From positions 1 through 64,000 of the forward strand of contig JAHDDP010000009.1 in the NCBI GenBank assembly GCA_020629285.1: a DNA stretch of 64,000 nucleotides, given 5' to 3'. The position numbers and the translations under genes were made by a program. The notes below the pieces were generated by a model that worked only from the letters and a program-made list of their open reading frames with translations, was not told the DNA's origin and ran no database searches. The DNA is from Maribacter sp. (GTDB taxonomy: Bacteria > Bacteroidota > Bacteroidia > Flavobacteriales > Flavobacteriaceae). Position 1 is the stretch's first letter. Each line of letters begins with the position of its first letter. This document shows positions 17,506 through 25,539 of this stretch, in pieces.

Positions 17506-17556
17506 CAAAATTAATAGTTTTGTGGATGGTGTAAATCATCCAGAAATATATTTTTG
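17506..17556. promoter_or_regulatory. Divergent promoter and palindromic operator, PNPOx-like gene / MocR
   Basis: The 77-bp gap holds opposed -7 elements: TAATTTTG on the minus strand (17513-17506) and TATTTTTG on the plus strand (17549-17556). Between them is a perfect inverted repeat, TGGATG (17523-17528), an 8-bp spacer, and CATCCA (17537-17542). Its placement between two start sites fits a MocR dimer site controlling both directions. Assignment of the binding protein is inference. Confidence 0.55.
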
Positions 17557-17569
17557 AATAGTCCAGTTT

Positions 17570-19054
17570 ATGATTCCATATAAAACAAGTATTCGTATAG
17601 ACAGAACTTCTAAACAAGCCGTTTATCTGCAACTTACCAATCAGTTTATCACTTTGATTAAAAAAGGAATACTGGTCAAAGGAGCTAAATTACCAAGTAG
17701 TCGAGAGCTTGCTTTATTGATTAATGTGCATAGAAAAACTGTCATTACTTGTTATGAAGAACTTATCTTGCAAGGTTGGATAGAAAGTATACCGCAAAAA
17801 GGAACCTACGTTCATTCGAAGATTCCTATGTTGAAACAGCAAAAGTTAGGAGCTGATCGTATAGATTTAAAAGGTAAAGATGAAGCGGGATTTTCATTTA
17901 AAAAACAATCTTATTTAGATAGAAGTTTTCCGCAAAGCTTCAATAAAGAAAATCTCTATGTAAATGATGGGATCGGAGATGTTAGATTAGCGCCCAGAAA
18001 TGCCATTGCCACATTGTATCGTAGTATTAGCGCAAAGAAGAGTACACCTTTATATATGGACTATGGCACAACGTATGGGAATTTAGAACTTAGAAAAACG
18101 TTGGTAAATTATCTAAACGAAACAAGAGGGCTTCGTATAAGTATAGATAATATTATGATTACAAGGGGTAGTCAAATGAGTATGTTTTTGGCAGGTCAAT
18201 TACTTTTTGATAAAGATGAGTATGTTATTGTAGGAGAGACCAATTATAGTTCTTCTGATACTACTTTTGAATATGGTGGTGCTAAATTGTTACGGGTTAA
18301 AATTGATGGCGAAGGTCTACAAACTATTGAAATCAAAAAACTTTGTGAGAAATACAAGGTAAAGGCAGTATACACGACGCCACATCACCATCATCCTACC
18401 ACAGTAACTCTTTCTGCAGAGCGGAGGATACAATTGTTGAATTTGGCAAAGACATATCGCTTTGCCATTATAGAAGATGACTACGACTATGATTTTCATT
18501 ATAATCATTCGCCTATATTGCCCTTGGCTAGTCATGATATACATAATAATGTTATTTACGTAGGTTCTGTATGTAAAACTGTTGCCCCGGTATATCGTGT
18601 GGGATATTTAATTGCTTCTAAAACCTTTGTAGATGAATGTGCAAAACTGAGAAGGTTTATTGATCGTCAAGGTGATGCATTGTTAGAATTAACGTTTGCG
18701 GAATTCATAAAAGATGGAAGTTTGGATAGGCACATTAAAAAAACACTTAAAATCTATAAAACACGAAGAGATGAGTTTTGTGCCTTGTTAAGAGAAGAGT
18801 TAGGAGATTATTTTTCCTTTGAAATACCAAAAGGAGGCATGGCTATTTGGGTGACATTGGATAAGCGATTTTCTTGGGAAAGTGTTGCGGAAATCGCGAA
18901 AAAAGAAAACCTAATATTTTTCGAGCTACAAAGATATGATATGGCAAAAACTAACCATAATGCTATTCGTATTGGTTTTGCAGCCTATAATAGAGAAGAG
19001 GCTAAAACTTTTGTTCATCGTTTAAAGAGCACAATGAAAGCATTGGATATTTAA
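17570..19054 (+). CDS. MocR family transcriptional regulator (GntR-aminotransferase fusion)
   Basis: This 494-residue protein joins an N-terminal GntR winged helix (about 10-80: LPSSRELALLINVHRKTVI) to a fold-type I PLP aminotransferase-like domain. The cofactor lysine is in GSVCKTVAPVYRVGY, and the aspartate in IEDDYDYDFHY. MocR proteins use PLP and often an amino-acid ligand as effectors and usually control a divergent neighbour. Here the divergent unit encodes a PNPOx-like protein and a LysE exporter. The insertion sequence starts 11 bp after its stop codon, so its native 3' region has been cut off. Confidence 0.93.
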   Translation: MIPYKTSIRIDRTSKQAVYLQLTNQFITLIKKGILVKGAKLPSSRELALLINVHRKTVITCYEELILQGWIESIPQKGTYVHSKIPMLKQQKLGADRIDLKGKDEAGFSFKKQSYLDRSFPQSFNKENLYVNDGIGDVRLAPRNAIATLYRSISAKKSTPLYMDYGTTYGNLELRKTLVNYLNETRGLRISIDNIMITRGSQMSMFLAGQLLFDKDEYVIVGETNYSSSDTTFEYGGAKLLRVKIDGEGLQTIEIKKLCEKYKVKAVYTTPHHHHPTTVTLSAERRIQLLNLAKTYRFAIIEDDYDYDFHYNHSPILPLASHDIHNNVIYVGSVCKTVAPVYRVGYLIASKTFVDECAKLRRFIDRQGDALLELTFAEFIKDGSLDRHIKKTLKIYKTRRDEFCALLREELGDYFSFEIPKGGMAIWVTLDKRFSWESVAEIAKKENLIFFELQRYDMAKTNHNAIRIGFAAYNREEAKTFVHRLKSTMKALDI

Positions 19055-19096
19055 TTATATGAGTCGTCCTAAAATAGGTTGACAGTTTTTAAATAA

Positions 19097-19918
19097 TTAA
19101 ATCAATCCTGCGAAGCTAGCTTCGCAGGATTTTTTGTTGTGTATAAAATTAGGTGTTTCATAATTAAGACTCAAGTGGGGTCTTTTGCTATTATACGTTT
19201 TTATAGATTCTTTGATAAGCTGTCTTAATTCTCTTGCTGTATTACATTTATGAATCAAGAACTCTGTTTTTAAAATACCATTTACACGTTCTGCTAAAGC
19301 ATTTTGATAACAGTCGTATCCATCCGTCATTGATGGTATGACCTTAGATCTTTTTAGTTCTCTTTGGTATGTAGCAGAGCAGTATTGTAGACCTCTATCA
19401 GAATGGTGTATTAATCTGTTGGAAGTAACTCTATTCTTTACAGCCATTTTCATGGCTTTTACTACATTTTCCGTACTCATATCATCACTTAGATGATACC
19501 CCATAATCTTTCTGCTAAAAGCATCTGTAACTAGAGAGAGATAATGAGTTCTTTCTCTGCTTTTGATATAAGTTATGTCACTTACAAAATACTGTTCTGG
19601 TCTTGTAGCAACTGAACTTTTCATTAGATTAGGATACTTTCTTAGCCAATGTTTAGAATGAGTAGTTTTTGTATAGTTCTTTTTTGGTTTTATAAGCATT
19701 GATTCAGATCTGAGGTAATCGAAAAGTGCATCCCTACCTATCTTGACACCTACTATTTCAAACTCAGCCTTGAGCAGATAGTAGAGTTTTCGAGTACCAA
19801 GTCTGGGCATTTCTTGACGTATTTTTGAAACTAATGGTTTAATTTGAGCTAGTTCACGAGCTCTTTTATCAGCACGTTTTTCTGCTTGATAAACAGCTTG
19901 TCTACTTATCCCAAACAA
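19097..19918 (-). CDS. IS3-family transposase OrfB (catalytic part)
   Basis: This frame encodes the DDE integrase domain. The catalytic residues are visible as FVSDITYIK (D), HHSDRGLQY (D) and NALAERVNGILKTEF (E), giving a DD(35)E arrangement, and an HTH_21 segment (LVSKIRQEMPRLGTRKLYYL) precedes them. Counted from its first ATG it is 273 residues, but the frame is open upstream to the frameshift site at 19984-19990, so the active product is a fusion of about 411 residues with OrfA. The last codons lie inside a perfect 28-bp palindrome (19104-19131). Confidence 0.92.
   Translation of the reverse strand: MFGISRQAVYQAEKRADKRARELAQIKPLVSKIRQEMPRLGTRKLYYLLKAEFEIVGVKIGRDALFDYLRSESMLIKPKKNYTKTTHSKHWLRKYPNLMKSSVATRPEQYFVSDITYIKSRERTHYLSLVTDAFSRKIMGYHLSDDMSTENVVKAMKMAVKNRVTSNRLIHHSDRGLQYCSATYQRELKRSKVIPSMTDGYDCYQNALAERVNGILKTEFLIHKCNTARELRQLIKESIKTYNSKRPHLSLNYETPNFIHNKKSCEASFAGLI
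19104..19135 (+). terminator. Palindrome inside the transposase 3' end, probable inward-facing terminator
   Basis: Bases 19104-19117 and 19118-19131 are perfect inverted copies (arm AATCCTGCGAAGCT), a GC-rich 14-bp stem, followed on the plus strand by T-run 19130-19135. Read rightwards from the MocR gene it forms an intrinsic terminator. The same DNA encodes SCEASFAG of OrfB on the other strand. Such elements commonly shield insertion sequences from outside transcription. Confidence 0.7.
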
Positions 19919-19938
19919 TCTACAGCAACGCGATAGGC

Positions 19939-20331
19939 TTAGCTCTTGTTGTTGTTGGACTCGTTGGATTGCTTGGGTGAATACTTTTTTCTGATAGAAG
20001 TACCATACTGCTGTTCAGAGATGTCGATCATCGTGTTAAGCACTTTATTCTTGAGCTTCTCATCAGAGAGTTCTCGTTCCAAACGCTTAATTTTCTGAGC
20101 TGGAGTCTCTTTGGATTTTGGCATTTGATGCTTAATTGGGTTTGTCCAGTCTAAGGTACCGTGTTTACGCAACCAAACCAAAACAGTACTCCTGCCTTGA
20201 ATACCATAAGCCTTTTGAGCTTGCTTGTAAGTCATCTCGCCCTTTTCTACTTGGGAGATGACGGCTAATTTAAAGCCTAAATTGTAATCGCGCTGAGTGC
20301 GCTTATTCCCTGGGTTCTCTGAAGGTTTCAT
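19939..20331 (-). CDS. IS3-family OrfA (helix-turn-helix protein)
   Basis: This 130-residue protein has an N-terminal helix-turn-helix (YNLGFKLAVISQVEKGEMTY, then AQKAYGI) and a C-terminal leucine-zipper-like coiled coil (KIKRLERELSDEKLKNKVLN), as in IS3 OrfA proteins that bind the inverted repeats. In its last part the message contains A-AAA-AAG (19990 down to 19984), coding R-K-K in this frame; a -1 slip there enters the OrfB frame. Without slippage OrfA alone ends at NNNKS. Confidence 0.9.
   Translation of the reverse strand: MKPSENPGNKRTQRDYNLGFKLAVISQVEKGEMTYKQAQKAYGIQGRSTVLVWLRKHGTLDWTNPIKHQMPKSKETPAQKIKRLERELSDEKLKNKVLNTMIDISEQQYGTSIRKKYSPKQSNESNNNKS
19984..19990 (-). promoter_or_regulatory. 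Programmed -1 frameshift heptamer A-AAA-AAG
   Basis: On the minus strand the bases read AGA AAA AAG TAT in the OrfA frame. The heptamer A AAA AAG is a classic IS3 slippery site, and a -1 shift continues as AAA AAA GTA TTC ACC CAA in the OrfB frame, which stays open down to the OrfB stop. The predicted fusion is about 116 + 295 residues. Confidence 0.85.
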
Positions 20332-20380
20332 AAATAAGTCGAATTTGTGTCAACTTATTTCAGGACGGGACAATAGGCAC

Positions 20381-20413
20381 AAAAAAAGCGACTCTTTTGG
20401 GAGTCGCTTTTTT
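20381..20413. terminator. Bidirectional intrinsic terminator downstream of rng
   Basis: The stem GCGACTC (20388-20394) and GAGTCGC (20401-20407) with a 6-base loop is flanked by an A-run (20381-20387) and a T-run (20408-20413), so it works in both directions. It lies directly after the rng stop codon and probably also served the MocR gene before the insertion sequence moved in. Confidence 0.85.
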
Positions 20414-20415
20414 CA

Positions 20416-21963
20416 TTAATATATTGTTTTACCGTCTTTATTTTTAAAACGATATTCTAGATACGTATACGCATCGCGCGGTTGAATTTTAATCCATTTT
20501 TTATACTCTAAGAACCATTTTGTCCTCAAAGATGGAAAACCTTTTGTAATATAGGCTGCAATAAAAGGGTGTATATTCAAAGTTATACTGCTATCCTTTT
20601 TAGGGCCTTTAAGAAGTTTTTCAAGGTCCGCTGTAATTTTATCTATTAAAACAATAGGTGCTTCCACCTGTTTCCCTGCATTGTTAGGGTCCTCTTCAGT
20701 TGTTTTAATATTCATTTCAGGTCGTACCCTTTGTCGGGTAATCTGAATTAAACCAAATTTACTAGGAGGTAGTATTTTGTGTTTGGCACGATCGTCTTTC
20801 ATCTCATCTCTAAGATGTTCAAAAAGCTTTTTTCTATGCTGAGGTTTTACCATATCGATAAAATCTACAACTATAATTCCGCCCATATCACGAAGGCGAA
20901 GTTGCCTTGCAATTTCTGATGCGGAAAGGAGGTTTACCTCTAGGGCAGTATCTTCCTGGTTTTTAGCTTTGTTTGATCTGTTGCCACTGTTAACGTCTAT
21001 AACATGAAGTGCTTCGGTATGCTCTATAATTAAATAGGCGCCTTTGCTCATAGCTGCAGTACGGCCAAAAGACGTTTTAATTTGTCTTTCAATACCAAAC
21101 TTTTCAAAAATAGGTACGTTGGTGTTATAGTGCTTAACGATGCTCTCTTTTTCTGGAGCGATCTCTGCCACGTAATCCTTAATTTCATTAAATAAGGTGG
21201 CGTCATCTACATGTATACCTGTAAAACTATCATTAAATACATCTCTTAGTATAGAAGATGCCCTGTTTAGTTCTACGAATACTTTTGATGGTGTTTGAGC
21301 ACGATGTAATTTTTTGCACATTGCTGTCCATTTGTTCAGCAAGTTTTCTAGATCTTTGTCCAGTTCTGCGACTTTTTGTCCTTCTGCGACCGTTCTTATA
21401 ATAACACCAAACCCTTTAGGTTTAATACTTTTAACGAGTCTTTTTAACCTGTCTTTCTCTTCTTTGCTACCTATCTTTTGAGATACGGATACACGATCGG
21501 AAAAAGGAACCATTACCAAGTAACGCCCGGCTATTGATAGCTCAGAACTAATTCTTGGTCCTTTAGTAGATATAGGTTCTTTTACAATTTGAACCAATAA
21601 TGATTGGTTCGCTTTAATGACATCGGTAATAACACCGTTTTTGTCAATATCGGTTTCAAACGGGAAATTTTCTAAAGTGTAATCCTTTAGTTTTCCGGTG
21701 CTCACTTGTTTAATGAACTTAAGCATTGAGGATAACTGCGGTCCAAGGTCATGGTAATGCAAGAATGCATCCTTTTCATAACCAACGTTTACGAACGCTG
21801 CGTTAAGACCGGTTACGGGCTTTCTTATTTTGGCAAGAAAAATATCGCCAACAGAAAAGTCGTTACTGTTCTCCTCTTTATGTAGTTCAGTGAGTTTTCC
21901 GTCCTTTAGCAAGGCAAAGTCAACAGATTGGGAACTAGATCTTACGATTAATTCTCTATTCAC
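20416..21963 (-). CDS. rng: Ribonuclease G (Rne/Rng family)
   Basis: The 515-residue endoribonuclease cleaves single-stranded AU-rich RNA and takes part in rRNA maturation and mRNA decay. An S1 domain occupies about 35-125 (VGDIFLAKIRKPVTGLNAAF), followed by the RNase H-like and DNase I-like catalytic regions; metal-binding aspartates fall in HVIDVNSGN and GIIVVDFIDM. The RNase E zinc-link cysteines and the long degradosome scaffold are absent, so this is G type. A TAnnTTTG element (TACATTTG, 22042-22035) lies about 70 bp upstream. Confidence 0.94.
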   Translation of the reverse strand: MNRELIVRSSSQSVDFALLKDGKLTELHKEENSNDFSVGDIFLAKIRKPVTGLNAAFVNVGYEKDAFLHYHDLGPQLSSMLKFIKQVSTGKLKDYTLENFPFETDIDKNGVITDVIKANQSLLVQIVKEPISTKGPRISSELSIAGRYLVMVPFSDRVSVSQKIGSKEEKDRLKRLVKSIKPKGFGVIIRTVAEGQKVAELDKDLENLLNKWTAMCKKLHRAQTPSKVFVELNRASSILRDVFNDSFTGIHVDDATLFNEIKDYVAEIAPEKESIVKHYNTNVPIFEKFGIERQIKTSFGRTAAMSKGAYLIIEHTEALHVIDVNSGNRSNKAKNQEDTALEVNLLSASEIARQLRLRDMGGIIVVDFIDMVKPQHRKKLFEHLRDEMKDDRAKHKILPPSKFGLIQITRQRVRPEMNIKTTEEDPNNAGKQVEAPIVLIDKITADLEKLLKGPKKDSSITLNIHPFIAAYITKGFPSLRTKWFLEYKKWIKIQPRDAYTYLEYRFKNKDGKTIY

Positions 21964-22034
21964 CTGAATATATTTTTAGTCGTTTACCTAAAAAAAAAGG
22001 TAACGAACTGATTAAACAATACCATAGACAAATA

Positions 22035-22042
22035 CAAATGTA
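22035..22042 (-). promoter_or_regulatory. rng promoter -7 element (TACATTTG)
   Basis: The plus strand reads CAAATGTA, so the minus strand gives TACATTTG, matching TAnnTTTG, about 70 bp before the rng ATG. No clear -33 TTG at the standard spacing. Confidence 0.45.
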
Positions 22043-22095
22043 TCTGCCGAAATCCAAACTCTGGATCTCTATGTCAATGAACGTATTTTAAAAAG

Positions 22096-22121
22096 AAAAA
22101 GTAGTTATAAAACTACTTTTT
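22096..22121 (-). terminator. Terminator hairpin overlapping the small basic protein gene end
   Basis: AAAAAGTAGT (22096-22105) and ACTACTTTTT (22112-22121) form a perfect 10-bp stem with a 6-base loop. Read on the minus strand, the upstream arm is the last codons and stop of the 29-residue gene, and the downstream arm is followed by further T residues. Confidence 0.65.
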
Positions 22122-22202
22122 CTTGTGTCGGTTAGCTCTTCTACGCTTCTTGCGCTTGTGTGTAGCTACCTTATGTCTCTTTCTTTTCTTACCACTTGGC
22201 AT
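22113..22202 (-). CDS. Very basic 29-residue protein, ribosomal-protein-like
   Basis: The complete product begins MPSGKKRKRHKVATHK, continues RKKRRRANRHKKK, and is more than half Lys/Arg/His. The pattern resembles the short AURKAIP1/COX24-type (bS22-like) ribosomal peptides of other bacteria; this is recognition by eye and not a proven match. It lies 21 bp after the HU gene on the same strand and shares a terminator at its own stop codon, so both are probably on one message. The tiny size makes it easy to miss; its regular start, stop and terminator support a real gene. Confidence 0.75.
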   Translation of the reverse strand: MPSGKKRKRHKVATHKRKKRRRANRHKKK

Positions 22203-22223
22203 AAAGTTCTTTTTTTAAGTTAA

Positions 22224-22514
22224 TTATTTTACGTGTACGTTGCTCTTAACCCCTTCAACAAAAACCTTTGCAGGCTTAAATGCTGGGATGTTGTGAGCGG
22301 GTATTTTAATAGTTGTGTTCTTGGAAATGTTTCTACCGGTTTTTTCGGCTCTAGTTTTAATGATAAAACTACCGAAACCTCTTAGGTAAACATTATCACC
22401 ACTTTCTAATGATGTTTTTACCTCTTCCATAAAAGATTCAACAGTTGCCTGTACATCTCCTTTTTCAATTCCCAGCTTATCTGAGATCTTCGATACAATT
22501 TCCGCTTTCGTCAT
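22224..22514 (-). CDS. hup: HU family DNA-binding protein
   Basis: This 96-residue nucleoid protein has the HU/IHF fold: two N-terminal helices (MTKAEIVSKISDKLG), the dimer core NVYLRGFGSFIIKTRAEKTG, and the DNA-binding arm TTIKIPAHNIPAFKPAK. HU bends DNA and compacts the chromosome. The arm and length are typical. A TATATTTG element lies about 40 bp upstream, and the 29-residue basic protein gene follows after 21 bp. Confidence 0.95.
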   Translation of the reverse strand: MTKAEIVSKISDKLGIEKGDVQATVESFMEEVKTSLESGDNVYLRGFGSFIIKTRAEKTGRNISKNTTIKIPAHNIPAFKPAKVFVEGVKSNVHVK

Positions 22515-22552
22515 CTTTCAATATTAGATTTTCTGTATGTTTTTTCGGGTTG

Positions 22553-22560
22553 CAAATATA
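22553..22560 (-). promoter_or_regulatory. HU gene promoter -7 element (TATATTTG)
   Basis: The plus strand reads CAAATATA; the minus strand therefore reads TATATTTG, an exact TAnnTTTG match about 40 bp before the HU start. No clear TTG -33 element at 19-bp spacing. Confidence 0.6.
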
Positions 22561-22641
22561 TAAATTAAATTCAATCTTTCTTTCTAATGGGTTAATTTTA
22601 AGTGTATAAACTGCTACTTTTATAACTTAGTATGAAAGAGC

Positions 22642-23691
22642 ATGTCATTTTCGGGTAAAATTTTAGATTGGTATCATCAAAATAAGCGCAGTTTACCATG
22701 GCGCGAGACCTCTGATCCGTACAAAATATGGCTATCGGAAATTATATTGCAACAAACACGTGTGGCTCAGGGAACCCCGTATTACTTGAGTTTTGTAGAA
22801 AATTTTCCCAGTGTTCATGATCTTGCCAAGGCAAATGAAGAACAAGTTTTAAAACTTTGGCAAGGACTAGGGTATTATTCAAGAGCTAGAAACCTTCATG
22901 CCGCTGCAAAAATGGTAGTAGAGGAGTATGAAGGTAAGTTTCCTGATAACTATAAGAAACTTTTAACACTAAAAGGTGTTGGCGACTATACCGCAAGCGC
23001 CATTTCATCTATTTGTTTTAATGAACCACAAGCCGTAGTGGATGGAAATGTATATAGAGTGCTTGCTAGATATTACGGTATAGATACACCTATTAATAGT
23101 ACTAATGGTGTCAAATATTTTAAAAGCTTGGCCCAAAAAGTAATGGATCCCGCAAATATTCGAGATTATAATCAAGGTATTATGGAGTTTGGGGCAATAC
23201 AATGCTCTCCTAAAAAGCCTTTATGTTTACTTTGTCCTTTAAATGATAGTTGTGTTGCCTTAGAAAAAGGCTTGGTAGATGCCTTGCCGGTTAAGTTAAA
23301 AAAGACAAAAGTGCGAAATAGGTACTTCAATTATCTTATACCTATATATAAGGATGCGGATGGGAATCAATTTACAAGGCTAAATCAAAGAACGGGCAAA
23401 GGCATTTGGCAAAACTTATGGCAGTTTCCTTTATTAGAATCAAAAGAGGTATTGAAAATAGATGATATTACTATAAGGTATAAAGAAGTGCTAAATGATA
23501 TAGATGCTAATGAAGTTCTAAGTTTCAATGAGAATGCTGTAGTACATAAATTATCACATCAACATTTACATACAAAGTTTTGGTTGGTCTATACGAATGA
23601 CGATTTCAATGACATGATTCCGGTAGAAAAAATAACCGATTTTCCGGTACCGGTTTTAATTGCAGATTTTATCAAAGCATTTAAATTTTAG
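22642..23691 (+). CDS. mutY: A/G-specific adenine glycosylase
   Basis: MutY removes adenine mispaired with 8-oxoguanine. The 349-residue protein has the HhH-GPD core with the catalytic glutamate in WLSEIILQQTRV, the hairpin LKGVGDYTASAI and catalytic aspartate in VVDGNVYRV, then the iron-sulfur cysteines in C-x6-C-x2-C-x5-C (about 191-207). A C-terminal NUDIX-like domain for 8-oxoG recognition spans about 230-345. It begins a plus-strand run with ssb, gldE and gldD; ssb follows after 27 bp. Confidence 0.95.
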   Translation: MSFSGKILDWYHQNKRSLPWRETSDPYKIWLSEIILQQTRVAQGTPYYLSFVENFPSVHDLAKANEEQVLKLWQGLGYYSRARNLHAAAKMVVEEYEGKFPDNYKKLLTLKGVGDYTASAISSICFNEPQAVVDGNVYRVLARYYGIDTPINSTNGVKYFKSLAQKVMDPANIRDYNQGIMEFGAIQCSPKKPLCLLCPLNDSCVALEKGLVDALPVKLKKTKVRNRYFNYLIPIYKDADGNQFTRLNQRTGKGIWQNLWQFPLLESKEVLKIDDITIRYKEVLNDIDANEVLSFNENAVVHKLSHQHLHTKFWLVYTNDDFNDMIPVEKITDFPVPVLIADFIKAFKF

Positions 23692-23718
23692 TACTTTTGA
23701 ATTTTATATCTTTAAGTT

Positions 23719-24189
23719 ATGAGCGGTACATTGAATAAGGTAATGTTGATTGGGCATTTAGGTGATGAAGTTAAAATGCATTATTTTGAAGGGGGAGGTA
23801 GTATTGGTAGGTTTCCAATAGCTACTAATGAGACATATACCAATAAATCTACTGGTGAACGTGTTACAAATACAGATTGGCACAATGTGGTGGTTAGAAA
23901 TAAAGCTGCTGAAATTTGTGAAAAATATTTAAGTAAAGGCGATAAGGTTTATGTAGAGGGCAGATTGAAAAATCGTCAATGGCAGGGTGAGGATGGTAAT
24001 ACCAGATATTCAACTGAGGTACATGTACAAGAATTTACTTTTTTGACTACCAAGAAAGAAGGTATGCAGAATAATGGTGGTTCAGCTCCTGCTGCTCAGA
24101 AACCGGCAAGTACAGAAACTAAAGCACCGTCTAAAGCATCTGCTCCTGCACCCGCAAGTCCAGAAGAGGATGATGATTTACCGTTCTAA
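23719..24189 (+). CDS. ssb: Single-stranded DNA-binding protein
   Basis: This 156-residue protein has an N-terminal OB fold (about 1-112: LNKVMLIGHLGDEVKMHYFE, then DWHNVVVRNKAAEICEKYL), a Pro/Ala/Ser-rich linker, and the acidic tip EEDDDLPF through which SSB recruits replication and repair proteins. It lies between mutY and the gliding genes gldE-gldD, an order also known from Flavobacterium. A second protein with the same type of tip is encoded at 53476-53850. Confidence 0.95.
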   Translation: MSGTLNKVMLIGHLGDEVKMHYFEGGGSIGRFPIATNETYTNKSTGERVTNTDWHNVVVRNKAAEICEKYLSKGDKVYVEGRLKNRQWQGEDGNTRYSTEVHVQEFTFLTTKKEGMQNNGGSAPAAQKPASTETKAPSKASAPAPASPEEDDDLPF

Positions 24190-24210
24190 ATATAATTTAA
24201 ATAACAACTA

Positions 24211-25539
24211 TTGGACCCAGACCCCTTACCGTTATTAATGACAACATTGGTTGTAAACGGTGTTTTTGCAATGAATATAGTTGTACTATGCGTACTGCTT
24301 ATTTGCTCTGCACTTATTTCTGGTGCTGAAGTAGCCATGTTCGGCTTATCTACGACCGAAATAAAAGAACTACAAGATGAAAAATCTGCTAAGAGTTCCA
24401 TTTTAATAAAACTTCTTGAACGACCTAAAAAACTACTGGCAACCATATTAATCGCAAATAATGCTATTAATATTGGAGTAGTATTGCTGTTTAGTATTAT
24501 AGGGGACACCCTTTTTGAAAATGTCAACCAGGTATTATTTGGTATAGTTTCCGTACGCTTTTTATTAGAAGTCGTGGTTGCTACTTTTCTAATTTTAATG
24601 TTCGGTGAAATATTACCCAAGGTCTATGCCAATAGAAATAGAATGAGCTTTGCGCATTTTATGGCATACCAATTAAGAGTGTTAGATTTTATTTTTGCTC
24701 CATTGAGTTTGCCCATGCGATCAGGTACACTGTTTTTGTATAATAAGCTTGGTAAGCAGAAATCGAGTTTGAGTGTAGATCAATTGTCTCAGGCATTGGA
24801 CCTGACATCTCAAGGCGATACTACTAAGGAGGAGAAAAAGATTTTAGAGGGTATTGTAACCTTTGGTAATACGGATACCAAACAGGTAATGCGACCTCGT
24901 ATAGATATTTTTGCGCTTAATGAACAGATGAAATTTCCTGAAGTGCTTGGGGAAATCAAAAAACATGGGTATTCAAGAATTCCGGTTTTTGGTGAGAATA
25001 TAGATACCGTAAAAGGGGTTCTGTATGTAAAGGATTTATTGCCTTATTTAGACCGAAAGACCTTTAATTGGATGACCTTGATAAGAGAGCCTTATTTCGT
25101 TCCAGAAAATAAAAAACTAGATGATTTATTAGGTGAATTTCAAGAGAAGAAAAACCACCTGGCTATAGTTGTAGATGAATACGGTGGTACTTCTGGGTTA
25201 GTTTCATTAGAAGATATTATTGAAGAAATCGTTGGGGATATTAGTGATGAATTTGATGATGAAGATTTAATATTCTCTAAGTTGGATGATTTTAATTATG
25301 TCTTTGAAGGTAAAACACCTCTAAAAGATTTTTATAGAGTTATTAAGTTGGAGGATAATGATTTCTTTGAAGAGAATAAAGGGGAATCTGAAACCTTGGC
25401 AGGCTTTGTCTTGGAAAAAGCAGGTAGTTTTCCAAGACGTGGAGAAAAAATAATGTTCGAGTCCTATACCTTTGTGGTTGAGGCGATGGACAAAAAAAGA
25501 TTGAAACAAATAAAAGTTACCTTACCACATGAAGAGTAA
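24211..25539 (+). CDS. gldE: Gliding motility-associated membrane protein GldE (CNNM/CBS)
   Basis: This 442-residue inner-membrane protein has an N-terminal DUF21/CNNM domain with four hydrophobic segments (about 10-200), a paired CBS module (about 215-345: TKQVMRPRIDIFAL, YVKDLLP, AIVVDEYGGTSGLVSLED) and a C-terminal CorC/HlyC domain. In Flavobacterium gldE is paired with gldD and affects gliding and type IX secretion. A TTG start at 24211 is used, giving the N-terminus MDPDP seen in relatives. The end overlaps gldD by 11 bp, so the two are coupled. Confidence 0.9.
   Translation: MDPDPLPLLMTTLVVNGVFAMNIVVLCVLLICSALISGAEVAMFGLSTTEIKELQDEKSAKSSILIKLLERPKKLLATILIANNAINIGVVLLFSIIGDTLFENVNQVLFGIVSVRFLLEVVVATFLILMFGEILPKVYANRNRMSFAHFMAYQLRVLDFIFAPLSLPMRSGTLFLYNKLGKQKSSLSVDQLSQALDLTSQGDTTKEEKKILEGIVTFGNTDTKQVMRPRIDIFALNEQMKFPEVLGEIKKHGYSRIPVFGENIDTVKGVLYVKDLLPYLDRKTFNWMTLIREPYFVPENKKLDDLLGEFQEKKNHLAIVVDEYGGTSGLVSLEDIIEEIVGDISDEFDDEDLIFSKLDDFNYVFEGKTPLKDFYRVIKLEDNDFFEENKGESETLAGFVLEKAGSFPRRGEKIMFESYTFVVEAMDKKRLKQIKVTLPHEE

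Larger units (their letters stand above)
19065..20367 (-). mobile_element. IS3-family insertion sequence, about 1.3 kb
   Basis: The element is bounded by imperfect terminal inverted repeats: 19065-19085 (CGTCCTAAAATAGGTTGAC..) and 20347-20367, with 18 of 21 bases matching. It holds orfA and orfB on the minus strand, with a -1 frameshift signal A-AAA-AAG at 19984-19990. Size and gene order fit IS3. No matching 3- or 4-bp target duplication is visible at the tested ends, which suggests an old copy, misjudged ends or a recombined copy. It separates the MocR gene from the rng terminator and damages neither gene. Confidence 0.88.

Noticed and set aside
19065-20367. Target-site duplication around the insertion sequence
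   Set aside because: Several possible end positions were tested by eye and none gives matching 3- or 4-bp flanks.
24186-24620. 144-codon frame antisense to the start of gldE
   Set aside because: It mirrors the gldE membrane domain, has no promoter and no recognisable domain.
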